Assembly: GCA_001464495.1 (NCBI GenBank)
Contig: LNDZ01000026.1
Coordinates: 113,877-177,876, forward strand
Direction: 5' to 3'
Length of the DNA stretch: 64,000 nt
Source of the DNA: Betaproteobacteria bacterium Ga0074130
Lineage (GTDB): Bacteria; Pseudomonadota; Gammaproteobacteria; Burkholderiales; Rhodocyclaceae
A program made the translations under genes and the position numbers. A model generated the notes under the pieces. That model did not search any database. It had not been told where the DNA came from and saw only the letters and a program-made list of their open reading frames with translations. This document shows positions 59,206 through 64,000 of this stretch, one piece after another. The number at the start of each line of letters is the position of its first letter. Within the stretch, counting starts at the first letter, position 1.

Positions 59206-59883
59206 ATGAAACAAATCCTCTTCGTCCGGCATGCACAGAGCGTTACCAACGCAGGTGGCATCACCATGGAGCGGGATGTTGTTCCGCTTACCCCGCTAGG
59301 GCAGCATCAGGCCGACGAACTGGCCGAGGCGCTCAACGTCATCCCCGCCAAGATTCTTGTCTCCGGCCTGCTGCGCGCGCAGCAAAGCGCCGAGCCGTTC
59401 TGCAAGCACTTCAGCATGCAGCCCGAGGTGTGGGGTTGCCTTAACGAATTCTCGATGATCGATCTCAAGCTCATCGCCGGCTACACCCGCGAGCAGCGCA
59501 CGCCCGTGGCCGAAGCGTATTGGGCCGAGAGCGACCCGCACAAGCGAATAGGCATCGAGGCCGACACCTTCCTTGAGTTCAACGGCCGCGTGGCCGAGTT
59601 TCATAGCCGCATGCACGAGCTGCCCAACGACACCGTCGTCTTTGGCCACAGCACCTGGTTCAGCCTGCTCGTCTGGCGCCTGCTCGGCCACCGCGCGGAA
59701 GATGGCCCCGGCATGGCGCGCTTCCGCCGCTTTCTGCTCGGCCTGCCTGTGCCCAATGGCTCGGTCTATCGCCTCAACCAAGCCTCTACCGGCAAGTGGA
59801 GCGTGCAGTTCGATGCCGATCTGCAAGAGCGTATCGACAGCGTCGGCGAACCCGCCGCGTTCGAGCGCGAGGTCATGCCTTAA
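59206..59883 (+). CDS. Histidine phosphatase family protein
   Basis: This phosphoglycerate-mutase-like phosphatase has the catalytic FVRHAQSVTNAGG (the usual RHG is RHA here) and the second-histidine motif VVFGHSTWFSLL. It has 225 residues from ATG 59206, with no clear Shine-Dalgarno. The substrate is unknown. Confidence 0.85.
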   Translation: MKQILFVRHAQSVTNAGGITMERDVVPLTPLGQHQADELAEALNVIPAKILVSGLLRAQQSAEPFCKHFSMQPEVWGCLNEFSMIDLKLIAGYTREQRTPVAEAYWAESDPHKRIGIEADTFLEFNGRVAEFHSRMHELPNDTVVFGHSTWFSLLVWRLLGHRAEDGPGMARFRRFLLGLPVPNGSVYRLNQASTGKWSVQFDADLQERIDSVGEPAAFEREVMP

Positions 59884-59913
59884 CTTAGCATCACCCTCAA
59901 TAACGCAGCAGGC

Positions 59914-61503
59914 TCAATAGCGCAGCAGGCTCAGTTGCTGTTGCAGCTGGCTTGCGCTCTGGCTCAAGCTCGTTGCATTCTGCGTCAACGCCTCGGCCAG
60001 CTCTGCCACATTGCTGGCCATATCCGTAATGCCATCCGCACGGGTTTCAATGTTGTGCATCGCCGCTTGGTGGTCGCGCGTGGCCTGATCAATGCGCAGA
60101 TTGGTATTGCGGATTTCCTCCGCCGCCACCATCACCTCGGCCAGTGAGCGGTGCGACTCATCCGCGCGTTGCACGCTCTCATTCGCTCCCTCGCGGCCGC
60201 GCCGCATCACGCTCGCCGCCTCATGCGCTACCTTGGTCAGATGGGACAGCACACCATCAATCTCTGACGTTGCATCGTTCGCCGTAGTGGCCAGTTTGCG
60301 CACCTCGTCCGCCACCACCGCAAAGCCACGTCCGGCCTCGCCGGCGCGCGCCGCCTCAATCGCCGCATTCAGCGCCAGCATATTGGTTGCCTCGGCAATC
60401 GTGCGAATGCGCTGTAACACCTTGCCCACCTGATCGGCATCTTCTTGCAGCTTTTCTACCAGCGCTGCCGATGCCAACACCTCGGTCGAGAGTGCGCCAA
60501 TCGCCACGCGGCTGGCTTCCACCATCTCCTGCCCATTGGCCGACGCAACGCGCGAACGCTCGGCCGCGCTTGAGCCATCCGCCGCCTCCATCGCAATCGA
60601 CTCCACCTGGCTTGCCACCTCATGCACCACGTTTTGAATCAACGCCGCTTCTTCTAGCTGGCGCTTCGCGCTGCCGCGCGCGTTTTCTACCAGTTGCCCC
60701 AGCGTTTGCGACACTGCGCTCAGCTGCTTGGCCGTGTGGTCAAACGTATTGGCCGAGTCTCTAAACACCCGCAGCAGCTGGTTCACCGCCCCGGCAATGG
60801 CCCCGGTTTCATCATCGCCGCCCACGCGCAGCTGTGTGGTCAGGTCGCGTGTGTTCGCTACCGCCTGAATCTGCTCGCTAATCGTGCGCAGCGGCAGGCT
60901 CACGGTTTTTTCCAGATACACCAGCGCCAACACAATCACCAGCAGCGAAATGCCCGTCGCAATCCCGCCGTTCAACATCAGCCCGCGCGTGAGCTCGGCC
61001 GAGTCATTGGCCTGCGCCAGCGTCATCTGCGCCTGCTGCTCAACAAAGGTATTCAGCTGCGCCTGCAGCTGCTCCGACGCCTTACGGTACGCATTCAGCT
61101 CATCGCGTACCGAAGTCGCGCCCAGCGTATCAACCGTCTTTTTCTGTTCCTGCTCCAGCTTGGCCCACTGTGACTCCCACGCCGGCTTCAGCGGCGCAAA
61201 CTCGGGCATCAGCGCCACCACTGCCAGCTGGTCCGCCACCACCTTGTCGTTGCTGGTTAGCCGCGTCTTCAATGCTTGCGTGTCCGTGCTGGCGTACAGC
61301 TCATACAAAATGTTCTGCCGCTGTTCCAGCGCCGTGTTCAGGGCGGACACCGCAATCAAACCGGGCAGCCGCTCGTGCGCCATCAGCTCAGTCGTAGACA
61401 AAATGCGCTGCCCGTTCCGCAGCGTCAGCATGGCCGACACCATCGTTACGGCAAGCCCAGCCAAAAAGGCGATGGCGATTTTTTTGCGAATGCTTAAACG
61501 CAT
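59914..61503 (-). CDS. Methyl-accepting chemotaxis protein
   Basis: This chemoreceptor of about 529 residues has an N-terminal helix (9-31) and a four-helix-bundle-like periplasmic domain (about 35-190). A second membrane helix, a HAMP domain (about 210-265) and a long cytoplasmic signalling coiled coil follow. The conserved hairpin tip reads [23 protein letters not shown] (split here as about residues 375-397). I chose ATG 61503, 5 bases after TTGAGG. Its ligand is unknown; the bundle lacks a recognisable Cache or PAS fold. Confidence 0.93.
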   Translation of the reverse strand: MRLSIRKKIAIAFLAGLAVTMVSAMLTLRNGQRILSTTELMAHERLPGLIAVSALNTALEQRQNILYELYASTDTQALKTRLTSNDKVVADQLAVVALMPEFAPLKPAWESQWAKLEQEQKKTVDTLGATSVRDELNAYRKASEQLQAQLNTFVEQQAQMTLAQANDSAELTRGLMLNGGIATGISLLVIVLALVYLEKTVSLPLRTISEQIQAVANTRDLTTQLRVGGDDETGAIAGAVNQLLRVFRDSANTFDHTAKQLSAVSQTLGQLVENARGSAKRQLEEAALIQNVVHEVASQVESIAMEAADGSSAAERSRVASANGQEMVEASRVAIGALSTEVLASAALVEKLQEDADQVGKVLQRIRTIAEATNMLALNAAIEAARAGEAGRGFAVVADEVRKLATTANDATSEIDGVLSHLTKVAHEAASVMRRGREGANESVQRADESHRSLAEVMVAAEEIRNTNLRIDQATRDHQAAMHNIETRADGITDMASNVAELAEALTQNATSLSQSASQLQQQLSLLRY

Positions 61504-61828
61504 AGCAACCTCAAGCGGTAGGTGGGGCAACGGGGTGTTCAGCCAAGAAAACAAGGCAGATGGCGCTGTCTAGTAGACGTAAGCCACCCTCAAAACATTA
61601 CAAAGTGCCCCGCCACACCGCAGCACAGGGCCACGCTTGGCAGTCGTAAACAGGTGTTCGCCCCCATAGTCGCACCGAATGCACAACTCAGTGGCTTTTA
61701 TCGGTAGGGCAGGGGCCGTCTCAGCGCCTTAGCCAGTGCTGGCCTAGAAATCTGCAAAAGCTGCAGGCTCACCCTATGCGCCTTTCATCGGGCATCATGG
61801 CGATCTGTAAAACGTACAGAGACTTTGC
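61504..61828. other. Non-coding spacer
   Basis: These 325 bases lie between the divergent chemoreceptor gene and the small membrane protein gene. I see no convincing gene, hairpin or repeat. They must hold both promoters. Confidence 0.6.
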
Positions 61829-62182
61829 ATGAAGACAGCATTGCAACCAACGCGGACCGAGTTTTCGATCTTCAATCGACGCATCGCTTTCTATAACGAT
61901 GTACTCGGTGGTTTGTGTGTCGCCCTTGCGTTCTCGGTCATGGGCACTGAAGCGCCTAGGTTTTATGGGATTCTTTCAATGCTGTTTGTGCTGTTGATGA
62001 TGCATCACCACGACAGCCGCTATCAGCGTGTTTACTCGCTATGGCGTGAAATTGAGCATCCGTTTGTGAAAGGTACATTTGCCTTACGTCGAGGCAAGGT
62101 CTTCACCATCGGATTTCTGTTTTTGTGTTTGGTCAGCGCAGGGGCGCTCACCAAGCACGGTGTATTTGGATTTGGTTTTTAG
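61829..62182 (+). CDS. Small membrane protein of unknown function
   Basis: I do not recognise this 117-residue protein. Two hydrophobic pairs (about 25-58 and 93-115) flank a polar segment with HHHDSRYQRVYSLWREIEHPF. Both termini are short. It lies 10 bases upstream of rmuC and may be co-transcribed with it. Confidence 0.6.
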   Translation: MKTALQPTRTEFSIFNRRIAFYNDVLGGLCVALAFSVMGTEAPRFYGILSMLFVLLMMHHHDSRYQRVYSLWREIEHPFVKGTFALRRGKVFTIGFLFLCLVSAGALTKHGVFGFGF

Positions 62183-62192
62183 GGAAACATAG

Positions 62193-63560
62193 ATGGAACT
62201 CCTGATTGCACTCATTGCCGGCGTGGTTGTCGGCGCTGGCCTTGTTGCCGTGCTGGGCCGCAGCCGCCTTGCGGATGCCTATGCGCGTGGCCGTATGGAA
62301 GGCGAGGCCGCTACGCTGGCCGAGCGTGCCACGCTGGCCGAGCGCGCCAGCATGCGCGAGGCCGAGCAAAAAGAGCTGCGCGAACGCCTCTCCGCGCAAG
62401 AGCAACAACTCGCCGATCTGCGCCACCGTGCCGAGCAACTGCACGCCGGGCTAGAGGCTGAAAAAGCTGCCGCAGCCGAAAAAGTCGCCGCTGCTGAAAA
62501 GCTCAGCCAAGAAATGATCACGCGCTTTCAGGCCTTGTCGGCCGAGGCGCTGCAGAGCAACAACAAATCCTTCCTCGATCTCGCACAGCAAACCTTTGCC
62601 ACCCTGCAAGAAGGCGCCAAGGGCGATCTCGACAAGCGCCAGCAAGCCATCACCGAACTCGTTGCCCCCATCAAGACCACGCTCGACAAGTTCGAGCAGC
62701 AAGTGCAGGGCGTAGAAAAGCAGCGCGTCGAAGCCTACGCCACGCTCACCGAACAAGTGAAATCGCTGGCCGAAGCCCAAGGCGGCCTGCGCTCAGAAAC
62801 CGCCAACTTGGTCAAAGCCCTGCGCGCCCCACAAACGCGCGGTCGCTGGGGCGAAGTGCAGTTGAAGCGCGTGGCCGAGATGGCAGGCATGGTCGATCAC
62901 TGCGACTTCTTTGAACAAGAAAACACCAACACCGACGAAGGCCGCCTGCGCCCCGACATGGTCGTGCGCCTGCCCGGCGGTAAAAATGTAGTGGTGGATG
63001 CCAAGGCCCCGCTGGCTGCGTATCTGGAAGCCCTAGAGACACAAGACCCGGACCAAGCTCGCCTGCATCTGCAAACGCATGCGCGTCAGGTCAAAGACCA
63101 CCTCAAAATGCTGGGCCAAAAAGCCTACTGGGAACAGTTCCAGCCATCGCCCGAATTCGTTGTCCTCTTCCTGCCGGGCGAAGCCTTCTACAGCGCTGCG
63201 CTGGAGGCCGACCCCAGCCTGATCGAATATGGCGTCGAACAAAAAGTCATCCTCGCCACTCCGACCACATTGATCGCTGTGCTCAAAGCCGTGGCCTACG
63301 GGTGGAAGCAAGAAGCTCTGGCCGAGAACGCGCAAAAGATCAGCGCGCTGGGCAAAGAGCTGTTCGAACGCCTGTGTGTGGTAGCCGATGCCTGGGGCGA
63401 TGTCGGCAAGCACATCGAAAACTCAGTCAAAGCCTACAACCGCTCCGTCACCTCGCTAGAGAGCCGCCTCTTCGTCACCGCCCGCAAGTTCAAAGAGCTG
63501 GGCGTGGGCAACGAGGACAAAGAGCTGAAGGAGCTGAACCCCATCGAATCACTGCCCTGA
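62193..63560 (+). CDS. rmuC: DNA recombination protein RmuC
   Basis: RmuC is a predicted nuclease-like protein that limits inversions at short inverted repeats. It has an N-terminal membrane anchor, a long coiled coil (about 25-200) and the C-terminal RmuC domain (about 210-430) with GRWGEVQLKRVAEMAGM and VVDAKAPLAAYLEAL. It has 455 residues. Confidence 0.95.
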   Translation: MELLIALIAGVVVGAGLVAVLGRSRLADAYARGRMEGEAATLAERATLAERASMREAEQKELRERLSAQEQQLADLRHRAEQLHAGLEAEKAAAAEKVAAAEKLSQEMITRFQALSAEALQSNNKSFLDLAQQTFATLQEGAKGDLDKRQQAITELVAPIKTTLDKFEQQVQGVEKQRVEAYATLTEQVKSLAEAQGGLRSETANLVKALRAPQTRGRWGEVQLKRVAEMAGMVDHCDFFEQENTNTDEGRLRPDMVVRLPGGKNVVVDAKAPLAAYLEALETQDPDQARLHLQTHARQVKDHLKMLGQKAYWEQFQPSPEFVVLFLPGEAFYSAALEADPSLIEYGVEQKVILATPTTLIAVLKAVAYGWKQEALAENAQKISALGKELFERLCVVADAWGDVGKHIENSVKAYNRSVTSLESRLFVTARKFKELGVGNEDKELKELNPIESLP

Positions 63561-63580
63561 TACGCAAATAGGTTAACTAT

Positions 63581-64000
63581 ATGGCCGGGCGCATACCGAG
63601 TCCTCGGACAATCCAGCAACTAACATCTGATCACACTGGCGTAGTGGAAATGACGCGTCAGCAGATGCAGGGCATGACTTACCTAGATAAGCGTAGGCAA
63701 GCAAAAGATTGGTTCAATACAAGTCCTTTATTGCTCTACCGCTACATTGATCTCAGCCTAGGTGACTTACTCTCTGAAAAAAAGGCCAGAGATATTGTCA
63801 TCGAGAGCCAGTTTTGGCTCTCTTCAAGAGATGCACTGAATGACCCGCTAGATCTTACTGCCAAGTATGTTTACGCCGGCACCATCGAGCAGAAGCGCAA
63901 ACGCATCGCTGCCATGCTCGATGAAAATGAGCCCGGGCTTGGCTGGGTAGAAAAGAAGAAAAAAATTAATAAATGGATGGCCGACCCTGAGAGGTTAAAT
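63581..64000 (+). CDS. DUF2971-like protein (3' end cut by the window)
   Basis: A frame opens at ATG 63581 and runs to the window end without a stop (140 codons). The segment LLYRYIDLSLGDLL followed by FWLSSRDALNDPLD resembles the N-terminal core of DUF2971 proteins, some of which are linked to phage defence. Codon use is more AT-rich than rmuC next to it. The first 30 residues are low in recognisable features, so a later start is possible. Confidence 0.6.
   Translation, partial: MAGRIPSPRTIQQLTSDHTGVVEMTRQQMQGMTYLDKRRQAKDWFNTSPLLLYRYIDLSLGDLLSEKKARDIVIESQFWLSSRDALNDPLDLTAKYVYAGTIEQKRKRIAAMLDENEPGLGWVEKKKKINKWMADPERLN

Noticed and set aside
1..64000. CRISPR array, insertion sequence or prophage
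   Set aside because: No regularly spaced repeats, transposase, integrase or phage genes were seen on either strand.

Overview
The window is a stretch of a betaproteobacterial chromosome, most likely from a Neisseriales-related lineage (genus not resolved). Several features point there. The complete nuoA-N operon is followed by a DUF2818 gene and a Nudix gene. The order tpiA-secG-tRNA-Leu-nuoA is present. The block gyrA-serC-pheA-hisC-tyrA-aroA/cmk-rpsA-ihfB-lapA-lapB-hldA-hldD-cysM is present. There is also an RmpM-like OmpA protein. Coding density is high. I saw no insertion sequence, prophage or CRISPR array.

Region 1 (1-15127) starts with the end of ftsH, then folP and glmM. In Burkholderiales glmM is normally followed directly by the pst operon. 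Here about 7.5 kb lies between them: an ornithine-lipid acyltransferase (OlsB), an EAL-CBS-GGDEF protein, a secreted zinc-dependent phospholipase C, and a tight operon of two GT4 glycosyltransferases, DgkA and a PAP2 phosphatase. pstSCAB follows, and pstS has a plausible Pho box and -10. Together these genes look like a phosphate-starvation membrane-lipid remodelling cluster: break down phospholipids, make glycolipids and ornithine lipids from the products, and import the freed phosphate. This is the best candidate for an undescribed system in the window, and the linkage is inferred.

Region 2 (15213-31888) holds tpiA, secG, tRNA-Leu(GAG) and the fourteen-gene complex I operon, ending with DUF2818 and a Nudix hydrolase. 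NuoL carries a His/Asp-rich loop. Region 3 (31927-36521, minus strand) holds cheR, a HAD phosphatase (Gph or MupP), ubiG, an RmpM-like ompA gene with a hairpin at its predicted mRNA 5' end, and an MtaD-type deaminase.

Region 4 (36745-52995) is an aromatic amino-acid, translation and LPS block. It has gyrA with Gln at the position of quinolone-contact Ser83, an in-frame aroA-cmk fusion, an rpsA that lacks about ten residues of its N-terminal helix, and then ihfB, lapAB, hldA and hldD. At its end cysM and a PolB-like exonuclease gene each carry a frameshift that looks like loss of about 26-29 bases, and cysM also lacks an in-frame 27 bases. An imperfect inverted-repeat element lies between the two. 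Similar-sized losses in neighbouring genes need a check against raw reads.

Region 5 (53006-64000) holds an SRPBCC protein, class I fumarase, acetyl-CoA synthetase, a nitroreductase, HslR, a histidine phosphatase, a chemoreceptor, RmuC, two orphan small membrane proteins, and the start of a DUF2971-like gene cut by the window end.
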